The position numbers and the translations under genes were made by a program. Of a stretch of DNA of 64,000 nt, positions 10,511-21,527 are shown piece after piece. The stretch's first letter is position 1. Each line of letters begins with the position of its first letter. A model generated the notes under the pieces. It searched no databases and was not told the DNA's origin. It saw only the letters and a program-made list of their open reading frames with translations. This stretch comes from Pyrenochaeta sp. MPI-SDFR-AT-0127. Its lineage: Eukaryota > Ascomycota > Dothideomycetes > Pleosporales > Cucurbitariaceae. The stretch covers positions 186,001 through 250,000 of the forward strand of contig JAGTJM010000021.1 of assembly GCA_020747015.1 (NCBI GenBank), in the 5' to 3' direction.

Positions 10511-12430
10511 TTACATGTGTGCTACAGTGTTCTGACTCACCAATTTCTTCCCCGACTCCGTCTCCAGGAGTTTGACATGCATCTCGTGCCCCAGCTCTCT
10601 CATATCCGCATAGTCCTTTACGCTCCCGGCGGCCTTCGCATCGTTTTCTGATAAGCCGTGGAACACGACAGCAAGCTGCGATGACTTCCAGCCTCCTTCA
10701 CCCCATGTGAAGACAACTGTTGCGATGAAAAAGAGCGTACTGCAGCCGACTATCAATATAGGAAAGAACAGGTAACGCCACTGGATGTCGTAAACTGAAA
10801 GGGGCGACCATATAGTTGTTCCATTTGTGATCCCGTAGGTGTGGCTGCTGTCGTTGAGATACTCAGGTGTTTGCCGTATCATTGTGGTGAGTGTTGTGCT
10901 AAGTCGATCTGCAATGGTGTTTATTTGGGTGACTATTGTGGTCTCATTTGCGTCTATCAGGTTGCTCATCATGGACTGAATGAAGATGCTGTTGTAGCTC
11001 CAATATAGGGAATCATCGGTCATTTGAGTATCGTTGTATCCGGAACCAGTAAGTGAGAAGTCACTGAGAGCGAACCATGCTTGCAAGGATTTATGACTGA
11101 AGTAACTCACAACATTTTTGCAGTTCGGATCGTTGCTCGGGATGTGTTCGTTAGCCAACCAGCACTCATCTGGAGTTATGACGATATCTTCTTTGCTTGT
11201 AATTATGTTCGTCTTATTGACGTAAGTTGAATTAACGTCCTCGTAGAAAACACCGTTGACGACCTTCGAGGAATATGTTTTGACTGTCCAGTAGAAAGCG
11301 CACTCCATTGCTAATGGTGCTGGATTAATAACGCTGGGATTTACAAGAATCAGCCACCTGGAAATCAGAGGACCAAGGTTGCTATAGACTCTGGGCGCTG
11401 GCAACTCCTCCGTCGTGTTTGACTTGATGATATCTTCTGTTATGTTCAGGTAGAAGTCATGGTCATTTAGACCAGTATGGAGGATAATAGGCCCAGTGCG
11501 CTCCGTTTCCGAATGAACGCATTCAAAGTCTATAGCGAGGGAGTTATACGTGCCATATGTGCAATTGCCTGTGGTACAGTAAGCAAGCCTTTGCTCAAAA
11601 GCAGCAGGCTCAGTTGCGGAGATGGCATGGTAGATGGTAGATAGCATGTCTGATGTGGGGAGCTCTCTGCCTCGTTGGCTAAAGTATGACACAGCGTTAA
11701 ATGTCCTGGTGCCAAAAACATAGCTCTCATACGTGTGAGAAGGTATCAAGGCAATGCGAACGGCGTTCTGGGCCAATGCGTCGATACCCAGAGCGCAGAC
11801 TGTGATGATGGCACCGATAGAGGCGATGTGCCTGATGTACAGTTAGATAGAGCAGTGAGTAAGCGGCTGGGTGGTGGAGTAAACTTGCCAACATTTTAAC
11901 CTCCATAGAAGCCCTAGTGAACCTAAAACCCCTCTGCTGGCTTCATCGAAATGTTCCAGACCATCGAGTTTGCGAAATGTCCGATACCAGTGCCACTTCA
12001 GCTGGCCCAATGCAGAGGCAACTGGAACCATCATAGCCGCTTTTGCAATGGTGACTGCAAGCGCTAGGCTTGATGTCGGAGACCATTTGTAGTCCCAATA
12101 GAATGTGGACTTCCCATCCAGTTTCTTTAACTGCCAACAAATGACAGCAGCAATACCTAGGCTAAGCAAGCATGCAGAAAATTCCCAAAACCAAAAGTTT
12201 GAAGCGACATTGCGTAGCTTCCATCGCCACGTTGTTCGTGCTCCTGTATCTTGGGGCGCGTAGGGCGGAGAGTATACAACAGATTCATGAGGTGAATAAT
12301 GCGATTTAAGAGGAGCGTTATCCGAATTCTGAATAGACGCATATGTAAAGTTCATCGCTTCAGTGCCTGGTGGTTGAGAAAAGGCTAGAGAGTACTGGTT
12401 GTTTGGGTATTGTTTTCTAAATGGCTCCAT
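10511..12430 (-). CDS. DUF3176-family fungal membrane protein
   Basis: Exons 11889-12430 and 10511-11831 encode 620 residues. The frame joins only if the 57-bp intron uses a GC donor (TG|GCAAGT) with a CTAAC branch and CAG acceptor. The protein then reads across the junction as LWRLKCWHIASIGAIITV, as DUF3176 proteins do. Predicted membrane segments are two in exon 1 (FWEFSACLLSLGIAAVICW; the stretch before SALGQLKWHWYR), one after the junction (ASIGAIITVCALGI) and one near the C-terminus (LFFPILIVGCSTLFFIATVV). The SALGQLKW and DEASRGVLGSL motifs are typical of the family. A large loop with many N-glycosylation sites is probably extracytoplasmic. The family is common and rapidly evolving in filamentous ascomycetes, and its role is unknown. 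A GTGAGT near the C-terminus could mark a further short intron that would alter the last residues. Confidence 0.88.
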
Positions 12431-13842
12431 GGGCGCAACAAAAAGGACGCCACCAATTGCGTTATAAGTGATTGATGAAGCAGTTCACGATGTAGAGCAA
12501 GAATGTTGAATGCCCAAGGTGTGCACGTTACTCGTAAAATAAATCTCCGAAGCAGCTTTGAAGTGCTGCGCTTTAAATACATTACAGGTGCGACTATGCA
12601 ATGCGAACTGCACCTACTCAGGCTGAGAAGGTGTGAGGCACTAGTTTACAGTTCCAGCAAGACGCTAACAGGCTGCTCTATGGAAGCTAAATCACATGTA
12701 ACGCTCAACGAAGCAAAAGCAAACGAAGTGGCTTCCATGTTTAATCCGACCGCATACCATCTAGACCGCCGTGTGGTAGTGATTTGTGTTGCCACCTGCT
12801 GGGTTGGATTCAGCTCTAGGGCTATGGCAAAGCTGGCAATAATGGCTTGCATGCCAAGATTGCCTGGACTTCAGGTTCAGGCCACTCCATTTCAGCTGAG
12901 GGCGCAGTATCTTGCACCAAAATACTCTTCAGAATTTAAGGGTTCAAGAATGGGTTGTGAAATTGGGGTGCTATGTGAGTGGCATCAAAATACTATACCT
13001 GCTCCGAGTAAAAATTAGAATGAGATTTAGTAGTAGGTAGGAAGAGGATAGCCTAGCATTTTGAAGTCACAGTCAAATTTTACAATATCTACCGCATCTA
13101 ATGTAAAGAAATACATCAACATGGGGACATCGAGTCGCGATCTATCGAGAGCTTCAGCCCCGCTATAGCCCCTCTGTACGTTTCAAGACCTTCTCCACCA
13201 TAGTCTTCCTAGAATCTATGTGCGAGCGCTGCTGCGTGATCTGAGGAGGCTAACGACAAATAATTCAAAAAAAAATTTGAACTTATTCTTGACAGGTGTG
13301 GGTTAGGGAACAATGTTGGGAGAAGCTGCTGCTTCCTGCTTCTTTGGGGTGCAGGGATTCTCCACCACGTCGGGGTGCGTCCAGACATCAAGGAGCAGGT
13401 TAGTTACGTTTCAGAAAGCACCATGGATAAATCTATAGGCCTCCTTGCAAATATTCCCTTATTCTCACTCGTGAGATTTCTGGTGATTGAATAACATCTT
13501 AACTTCGACCCAGGACAGATCATCATGGTTTCACGTAGCGACTGCCAAGCCGTTCAGCATCAGATGAGGCGTACATCATAGTCCTTTCTTACTGCTATAG
13601 TTAACTTCACCTCTGCATTTTACCCCGATCTATATGTTCTGCCCTATTCCCTTGGATCTGCGCAAGGGGCGGAGCACATTGTGGCCTTTTCTCCTAAAGG
13701 CAGACACTAGTTTCTGGCGCGGCTTCTCGGGACCAACCGTTTACTAATATACATCATTCTCCTTCAGAGCGTGGCCGCTGCTCAATCATGTGAACCTTCG
13801 TAATGCACGAGCCGTACAGTCTGCCATACCACGTAAACGAAC
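12431..13842. other. Gene-poor intergenic stretch
   Basis: No open frame here has a recognisable product. The longest, on the plus strand at 12503-13018, overlaps the DUF3176 promoter and looks random in composition. I see no transposon ends or tandem repeats. Confidence 0.4.
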
Positions 13843-14483
13843 CTAGTCTAACTCCTCGTGATCCTGAAATGGCCAATGCTCGTCCAGCTCCCTCTTCTCA
13901 TCCTCCGTTTCAGCAGCTTCTAGCATCTGGTGTTTGATGTATTGTTCCTTCTCTCTCGCTTCTGCATAGGATTCAATCGGCACCCAGCCATCGATGTTGA
14001 CCCCAATAAAGTCGCGCAATCGTTGCATTTGTGCATCAACATTCTTCTGCTTTGCATCAATATCAAGGCATTCTGTGGCTTCTACTTCTGAGTATTTAGC
14101 AGGAAACTCAGCTCGTTTTATCACCGAAGTGGCTATATCAGGCCAGTAGGTTGAAGCATGTACTAGCTCCGCTTTTAATGAAGTGTTATCGCCTTCCCAT
14201 GGTCTACTAGCAGTATCGTAGAGCCGATTCCTTACAACAAGATCATTGGTTCCCATGGCGTGAAAATGGGGCTTGTTATTGTGGTTGGTAAATCCAAGAT
14301 AGAAATAGTGGAGCTGGCGTCGCCGGTAGATTTCCATCTCCCTTTCTTGCTCGCTCTCTGTAAATGAGTCGAAGTTTTCGGGAAGCCTTGGCGATCGAAA
14401 ATTCTCCGAATCATCGTCGCCATAACGATTGTAAAGGAGGCCCAATTCATCAAACTCAACGCACAAGGTCAAGTGAGATCTGG
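13843..14483 (-). pseudogene. C-terminal relic of an APH/Aim9-type phosphotransferase
   Basis: An open frame of ~210 residues has no ATG at its start (first internal Met is in REMEIYRRR) and begins just after a TAA at about 14484. It aligns by eye with the C-terminal third of the intact kinase at 15873-17728: LPENF against LPQNY, a following charged helix, DGWVPIESYAEA against EGWISPYLDFA, and HWPFQDHEELD against IWPYLERSQD. The ATP-binding loop and the HxDxxxxN catalytic motif are absent, and I find no kinase N-terminus within the next 1.3 kb. This is most simply a 5'-truncated paralogue. An undetected upstream exon is the alternative. Confidence 0.65.
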
Positions 14484-15872
14484 CCTCAGTACTTTAGTGT
14501 CATCGTCGACCATTACAAGCGAGCATTTTTGTTTAGATACGGTTCTAGAGCCAATGACAAACATGTTTACGAACAGTAAAGAGTGCATAATTGATCAGAT
14601 AGAATGAATCACATTGGTCGATGTCAACACCGAACTGCTGATCAAAGAGTTAGTAAAAAAAGACAATATTGCCAAGGATGCTTGATGTAAGGAATGGCGA
14701 AGAAAATTCTGTTGATAGTAGTACTTGAGAGAGCCTAACGCCAGATTCTGGCAGCGTAATGAAGGATTTAATACGCTTAGCAAACTCAGTTTACCTATCT
14801 TCCCACCATAGTGTTATTACATTCAGAACTACTCTCTGAAGTTTCGTTGGACACGTAGAAAGTAGTATACAGCACAATTTCGGGAATTTGCAGTCTAAGC
14901 TCTTGCCAACTGACCTAGTTATTTACAGTTGGTCACAAGAAGTCGACATCCAAACGGGCAGGGGCTGATGGGGTAGCCTATCGTACCAAATGAGTTTGGT
15001 CGCGGTGCTGTGACTGGAGGAGCGCAGAAATATTTTGCAACTGGTCTGGAGGTGACTGAAACCCAGGCGGGGATGCCCGGTGACGACGACTTTCACAACC
15101 CTGACTCTCTCTAGGCCCTCAACGACAAGGCTCAAGTCACCCTGCCGCCGTCCCTGGACACCTGAGAAATCATATTCAGTGGCTCAAGAGATGATGTGGT
15201 GGGCGGTGAGACATTGAGATCTCTTGACTGATTCGCAATAAGTCACGAGCTTATTTGAGGTCATAGAGCGTAAAAATCTGTTCAAAAGATACTGTCTTCG
15301 GTATGCGTGGCTGCAAGCCACAAACGACCAAATGGCGGGACTGCCTTCAGACTATTGATAGTTTCAAACTAAACAAAGTTTGCATCTCCACTCGTGTCAC
15401 TTATCAGGTTATGATGTCCGAAAAACTCAACGATAATTTTGTTGGATTATCAGCTTATCGCATTGATTAGCTTAATCAACCTACATCGCAGCCTAGCGAA
15501 CTCAACTCTTAACTAGATTACGACGTTGGAGGCGTCCCACGACAGGCTGCTGCACCGTGTGAGCATTTGCCCAAATGTTCGACGCGTCCAGCTCGAATAT
15601 TTAATGGGTTTATAGGACAGCTTCTTTTATCTGGCGTATGCAAAACATATGTTAATTTGTTATTTAAGGCAATAAAACAATAAAGCGTACCATGGTTTGG
15701 TAGTGCCAAGAGAAATCAACTATCTCAGCTTCGCGCAAATATCATCCGAGCCATGACTCTTAGAAAGTGTCCTTTTTGCGCCCCCGCCATCGATACTCTC
15801 AGTAAAGTGGTACATTTTGAATAATCAGGTTATTCACCTATTTACAAAGTCATACACCGAGGCGAGGCAGCC
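14484..15872. other. AT-rich intergenic stretch between the relic and the intact kinase
   Basis: About 1.4 kb without credible coding potential. Any 5' remains of the truncated phosphotransferase would be expected here on the minus strand, but I see none. Confidence 0.4.
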
Positions 15873-17728
15873 ATGCCATCAGCGTTCTCGCTCAAAACTA
15901 TCAGCAGAAGGCGCTGGAGCTACAGCGAACGTTCCGCATCATCTCAGCTCTCTCGAGCGCTCACTATTACGTGCCGAGGTAATGTCTGCGTAGTCCCAGT
16001 TTTGATCAAAGCTAGAATGTACCAGGCAAGCGTATTGACCGCGAAGAATTGTTCAAGTACACGAACGGGCGTTTCCTGGCCAATGAGAAGAAGGCTGTTG
16101 ATCGCAGATATGTGAATTTCGACATCGACCGACTCTGCGCGATAGCCGCGTCTACTGGCAGTCAGCACTCGCCTGTCCGTACGATTGAGAAAATGGAAGG
16201 TGGTTTTAGCAGGGCACTCCTTTTATCTAAGGACGACGGAAGCGAAATTGTCGCGAAAATACCGTTCTCCATTGCTGGGCCGCCGAAGTATACAACAGCG
16301 TCTGAAGTAGCTGTTCTTCAATATTGTAAGACCATCGCATCCACAGAATTGCTATCGTACCCAAGACTAATGAGAATACTATCGGCAGTACATACGCATA
16401 CTCAAGTCCCAGTTCCAAAAGTTCTAGCCTGGAATGCTGATTCGTTAAACCCTGTTGGCGCTGAGTACATCATGATGGAAAAAGCTCCCGGAATACAGCT
16501 ATTTAATGTTTGGGCTGACATGAGTGATTTGGACCAACTCTGTGTCGTAAAGCAGTTAACGAAGCTTGAAGGCGAAATAACGAAGATTCGCTTCCCTGCT
16601 AGCGGAAGTTTATACCTCCGCAAGTCCATGGCAGAAGACGACACATATGTCCCTTTAAACCAAGAAGTGGACCCTTCGGGGCAGTTCTGCATTGGACCGT
16701 CTTGTGAGCGAGGGTGGTCTGCTGTAGCCAAGACAGCGTCCTCTCGTTACAACCGTGGTCCATGTGAGTAGAATATTTAGAAAGATGTTCTTAGCTGATT
16801 CTTCTCAATAGGGCCAACTTTATCTTCTTTCGGGATTGCGCTCGCTGAACTGGAGATTACACTCCTTCGACAGAACTGGACATCCACTATCTCTGCTTTT
16901 GACCCCCCACGTGGATCCTATGATGAACAAATCGCCGTTCTAGAAATGACTAAGGAGGCGATGTCCAGGCTAGACGAGTGTACATTCATCAACCAGGCCT
17001 CGGAGCCAGTATTGTGGCACACCGACCCCCATATGGGCAATATCTTCGTATCTGAGAAAGATCCATCACAAATTGTCTCACTTATTGACTGGCAGTCAAT
17101 TATAGTCTTGCCTATATTTATACAGGCCCGTTTCCCGAAAATGTTGCCAGTAGAGGAAGACTACGCGCTTGGCATGAATAATCTGCCTAAGCTGCCACAA
17201 AATTACAGTGAAATGGACGCAAAAGATAAAGAGTATGCAGAGTATAAATTGAAAGAGGCCCGATTAGCAAAGCTATATGAATTAAAACTTGGACTCGAGA
17301 ATAATCAGGCACACAAAGCTTTTCACATGCCATCATTCCTACGAGAGCTCTTTATTCGGTGTGTAGAGGTCTCAGAGGAAGGGGTGATACCGCTTCGGGC
17401 CTGTCTGATTGAGCTCTCTAGTGTATGGAATGATCTAGGCTTCACTGACCAATGTCCATTTAATTTCAGTGAGGACGATTTACAAAAGCACGAGCAGCAA
17501 TTTGAAAGATATCGCGATTATCACAATGTACACGAGCTTGCTAGGAAGATACTCGATACCGATTCTGAGGGCTGGATTTCGCCTTATCTGGATTTCGCGA
17601 CAAAACAACAGCAGAACGAGGAGCTGCTCCAAGAGGTCATGCGCCAAAGCATCGAGTACAACAAGTCACCAGAGGAGATACGGAGAATTTGGCCGTATCT
17701 GGAACGTTCACAAGATTCTCAACTGTGA
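15873..17728 (+). CDS. APH-family phosphotransferase (Aim9-like kinase)
   Basis: Exons 15873-15978, 16026-16763 and 16812-17728 give 586 residues; the introns are 47 and 48 bp. A short basic N-terminus (SRRRWSYSERSASS) could be a mitochondrial presequence. The family lead LFKYTNGRFLANE is followed by a nucleotide loop (EGGFSRALLL), the lysine strand EIVAKIPF, an EYIMMEKAPG hinge, the catalytic loop HTDPHMGNIFV and the metal-binding LIDWQ. The C-terminal half carries the usual LPQNY and EGWISPY segments. All catalytic residues are present, so it should be active. Aim9-type proteins are mitochondrial in yeast, and the expanded fungal family phosphorylates mostly unknown small molecules. Its truncated relative lies 1.4 kb away on the other strand. 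Confidence 0.88.
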
Positions 17729-18085
17729 TTATGTATCGATATGCTAGGCGCCAGAGAGACGCAGTAGCTTGGCCATGAGGGTTTGCACCATCCGCTTAAT
17801 TGTGAGAGGTCGGCAGAGCGAGGATGAGGTTCGCGCTCCACTTCTTTTTTCTTCCAAGTAAGGCTCCGTACAGTATGTTGAAAGTCATTAGCTTTCAGTG
17901 TTTCGATATACCCAGAAGGACTTCAACAAACTATGTACTCCCCTGCTGTAGCAATAAACAAAGGCATCAACGCACCCGTACTTCACAGAGACTTTGGGGT
18001 ATTTCATTAGACCTTCTGAATTTGGTATTCGTCATTTACACTATTCCAACAGCCTTCAAAATCTACTATCTACCTGCCTTCTTAT
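17729..18085. other. Convergent intergenic region
   Basis: This 357-bp gap contains the 3' ends of the phosphotransferase (plus) and the glutathione transferase (minus). Nothing else is evident. Confidence 0.4.
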
Positions 18086-18793
18086 TTACAGCTTGTGCCC
18101 CGTCCTCTGTACTGCTCTTTTGTACGACTCTGTCTCCTTACAGGCCTCCAGCCACTTATTAATATTCGGGTACTCCTTCCCTTCTGTACCGAGCTCCCTC
18201 TTCAGAATAAAGTCCGCTGAGAATTGCATCATGATATCCGCAGCTGTAACGTGATCACCACAGAGGAAACGCCCTTGGGATAGAGAAAGTTCAGTCTCGA
18301 GCCATGATAGATCGTTTTGTACGTTGACTGAGAGTCCCTTCTCTGTTGCTTCGACCGTACCTTCAGGAGCGTCTTTTGGAATGTTCCACCGTGCGTAGAG
18401 AATAGCGAGGGCATGGAGGGCGAATGTGGCTTCCGCAGCGTGTACCCATTGTCGAACTTTGACGCGCTCTTTTGCATCGGATGGTAACAGTTTTCCTGCC
18501 TTGTCGTAGGTTTCGCACAGGTAGCTACCAAATTAGCCCAAGCTCTTCTCTTCAGGCAGTATGCCAAGAACTCACTCGCTAATAGCGCCACTCTCGTAGA
18601 CCGTGAGTGACCCATCTTGAAGCGTGGGGAACTTGCCCAATGGATTTCGAGACCCAACTTTGAACTCCTCAGGCGCTTTCTGATTCACACGTTCAGAAAA
18701 TTTCAGATCGTAATCGAGACCGAGCTCTTCAAGTAACCATGCTGTTCGAATGCAGTGAGACGATTGCAGGAACCAAAGTGTGATTGTCGGCAT
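18086..18793 (-). CDS. Glutathione S-transferase, GTT1-like
   Basis: Exons 18576-18793 and 18086-18524 encode 218 residues, the usual cytosolic GST length. The 51-bp intron (GTGAGT to TAG, GCTAAT branch) falls inside AISDYLCE. The thioredoxin-like N-domain has TLWFLQSSHCIRTAWLLEEL, the cis-proline motif GKFPTLQDGSL, and YESGAISDYL, which binds the gamma-glutamyl part of glutathione. The helical C-domain includes the N-capping stretch LCGDHVTAADIMM. The LWFLQSSHCIRTAWLLEELG start is typical of the fungal GTT1-like group, which conjugates glutathione to xenobiotics or peroxidation products. A TATA element lies ~110 bp upstream. Another GST-type gene lies 2.7 kb away. Confidence 0.92.
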
Positions 18794-19309
18794 GTTGATC
18801 TCGAATCTGATGAAGATTTAAGCTTAGCGCATACAAGAAGTGGAACTGTTTCAATGATGGTCGAAAGGGACTCTAATTTTGACCAATTCAAGCAGCGATT
18901 ATTCCATTATATATAGGGATGTGTGGCGTCATAGAGCAGCAGTGCGGTACCTGCGCGGGGTGGACTCCGGCGGGGGAAGGGGGTCATTTTGTTGGAAGCG
19001 ATCGGATGCGTGCACCAATAGCCGAGTTCATGGTGCAAGTGTCTAAATATTTGTCAAAGACCAATTTAGACATCCGGCGTAGAGTTCTATCTCGCCTATG
19101 ACGTAAGTGGTATAATTCAATGTTTCTTTCATCACGTGTTTGCAAAGGACATCATCGTCAAGGAAAGTCTAAGGAAGTCAAAATATTAGTATACTGCGAC
19201 GCAGTTGCAGGAGAGTAGGAGCTTACCAATAATGCTGGCCAGATATCCATGAACGTTAAGTTGGGCCAAGTCTGCTCACCGAAAACATGGGTTGTAAAAA
19301 GTAATCTTG
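18794..19309. other. Intergenic region with the GST promoter
   Basis: This 516-bp gap holds the GST promoter (TATA at 18905-18916, minus strand) and the 3' end of the methyltransferase gene. No coding region is apparent. Confidence 0.4.
18905..18916 (-). promoter_or_regulatory. TATA box of the GST gene
   Basis: On the minus strand the sequence TATATATAATGG lies about 110 bp upstream of the GST start codon, a good position for a TATA element of an inducible fungal gene. Confidence 0.5.
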
Positions 19310-20092
19310 CTAGCTAGATTTCTGTTTTCGTAACGTGTAGCCGTAATATTCAAAGCTATCGCCGCCTCCCAGGATTCCCATCTCAAGATCCCACTCGTTG
19401 TTGCGGTTGAGTATGGGCTTGACAAAGTGTGGTTGTCGGTACGTGATATACAGGAAGAAACCATCTTCTTTGAGCACACGTTGGACCTGAGTACATTAGC
19501 AATGAGCTATGTTGGCGCACCGCCTTGAGGCAGAAAAATAGAAGTAATGATAAACTAATCAAAGGAAGCATACCGCGTTCATGTATTTCCCACTATTTTC
19601 CATAACTTCCTCTGGTGGACTCCAGGGGCTCCCGAAAATCATAGCATCGAGCGTGCCTTTGTCGAATGCAACATCAATCGTGCCAGTTCCGATATCTTTC
19701 AAATCCCTGACATCTCCGACGGCCCACTCTACACCGACTTTCGCTTCATGCCTTGACTTCATCAAGTCGACTACGACAGATGAAAAGTCTACGCATTGTT
19801 GGTTGTCATAACCTCTTTCGAGGAGGTCGTAAGGAACGGTCTAGATTTGATTAGCATGGGGAGCATGCAGAACAAGATGGTTGCGTACGCTATCGCCACT
19901 TCCGAGATGCAGAATTCTAGGCTTTGATTCCGCTGTTCGTGTTGTGAAAAGATGATTTTGAAGAAAGGGCTCGAGTGATGCAAAATCGCGGAACCATTCG
20001 TGCGTAGGCTTGGATGTCTCGTCGGCTTTTGAGTACCGCTCGTCCCAAAACGAGGCATGGCCTAACGCAGCACCCTCATCAGTCTTCGGCAT
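19310..20092 (-). CDS. Class I SAM methyltransferase, METTL13/EEF1AKMT4-like
   Basis: Exons 19889-20092, 19574-19840 and 19310-19486 encode 215 residues; all three exons end on whole codons. The N-terminal SFWDERYSKADE and HEWFRDF segments, the SAM loop ILHLGSGDST, the acidic strand CVDFSSVVVDLM, the GDVRDL turn and the signature FDKGTLDAM identify the METTL13/EEF1AKMT4 group of protein methyltransferases. The motif I loop reads GSGDS where relatives usually have GCGNS, a mild deviation. The C-terminal strand FFLYITYRQPHFV completes the fold. Relatives methylate lysines or the N-terminus of elongation factor eEF1A; the substrate here is inferred. It is probably cytosolic, with no signal or membrane segment. 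Confidence 0.85.
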
Positions 20093-21527
20093 GTCCGTTA
20101 TTAGAGGTAGGCTTGAGTAGATGACGTGACTCCAAGTGGTTCTTCGTGATGCTCGATTTCATGGTTGACCAGATGGAAATTTTACGCGAGCGGGGCCACC
20201 TCCCAAGTTGCTCGGTTTGGGGTTGTCTAGTAGCTCAACCAAATTTCCTACTGAAGCTGCTACTAGCCATGTCCCTGAGTCTGAAAATGGCAAAGGATCT
20301 TGCAGAGCCGTGGGTAGCTCCTGAGTTCAAGTATTATTGGACACTTTGAGTAGATAATATTAAGGAATCATGACAGATCCAAGCTGCAGCCATTCCAAAA
20401 AGGAAGGTCAGCTCTGTCTGGAACGTGAACCGACCCTAGAAGACAACGAAGCCTTTAGTGACACAGGAGAGGCAGAACACGGAGCAGCCGTAGTCGCTAA
20501 CCTGCTAAAGAGTGAATATCAATTTGGCTTTACGCAGGTTGTACGGAATTCTACCTCTGCCCTTAGCCTGTGCATAACAATTTTGCAGCTTCATTATGTA
20601 AAATACTCATTGAGGTATAATATGGTTCTAGAGCCCTCACGGCTCTATGATCCGATGGAGTCATGGTGGTTGTCAAGGATGCTGAGGCCTTAGCATGTAT
20701 TTGGCCTGGAGGCCATGCTGCAACGGGGCTACTTGACGATGTTGAAATCATTCTAATTGGTGGATTTCAAGATGACCAGGCCGTTTCTAGTCTTCGCCGA
20801 GGTGAGGTATGTTTTGGTGTTCATCGGTCAGTAATCAGTGATGTAGCCATATCAATAAGGAAGGAGCGTTCTTTCCCATGGGGTGAGGGCGACATAACTC
20901 TTCCTCACATGACCTTCACAAGTTGGAATTATAACAAGTTACTATATTTGAGAATTCGAATTATTATTTAGTACTCGTATCGATCTGGTACGGTAGTGAT
21001 TCTCAGAGCCTGAAAGAGGCGCAACGCACAAGATTCAATGGCCACGACGGGACGAAAGTCAAACAAACGACTGCACAGCGATTCAAACTACTGTTAAAGT
21101 GACTTTACAGCCTCAGTCGTAGTGCGTTCCAAATGTATCGTAGACTTTACTCCGATGTTCCATCTTTGCTTAACGCATTAACATCACGCTCTTCCTGTAA
21201 GAGAATGGGTCAGCCCCCAACCTATCAATAGGCTTCTTCTGCAACCACTTTTAGAACGACGCAAATGCCTTTATGCCAGCCAATAAGCCTCATTGGAACG
21301 TCTCACAATGGATCTTCGCTTAGCCAGAGAAACGGCCCGCTCTGAACGACTCGTTGAATCAAGCCTCGGTTCGACGTCATGATTGGCATGTGGGGTAAAC
21401 GAGAGCACTGAAGGACTACATACAGGCTAAACGTACAAATGTGGGTCCAGTCCTGACAGCAGACAAACCAGTGAGAGATGAACATCTCTCCTTCAGTATA
21501 GACAAAACAGGAAAAGTGTAGTAACGA
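20093..21527. other. Gene-poor intergenic region
   Basis: About 1.4 kb with a few short unrelated open frames (the longest near 20370-20693 and 20663-20971) that resemble no family and have no intron signals. The right end must include the promoter of the double-GST gene. Confidence 0.4.

Noticed and set aside
11840..11890. Standard GT donor (GTTTAC) for the DUF3176 intron
   Set aside because: It shifts the frame; only the GC donor one step upstream restores the conserved sequence.
12503..13018. 171-codon plus-strand frame upstream of the DUF3176 gene
   Set aside because: It covers the likely promoter of a well-supported gene and resembles no family.
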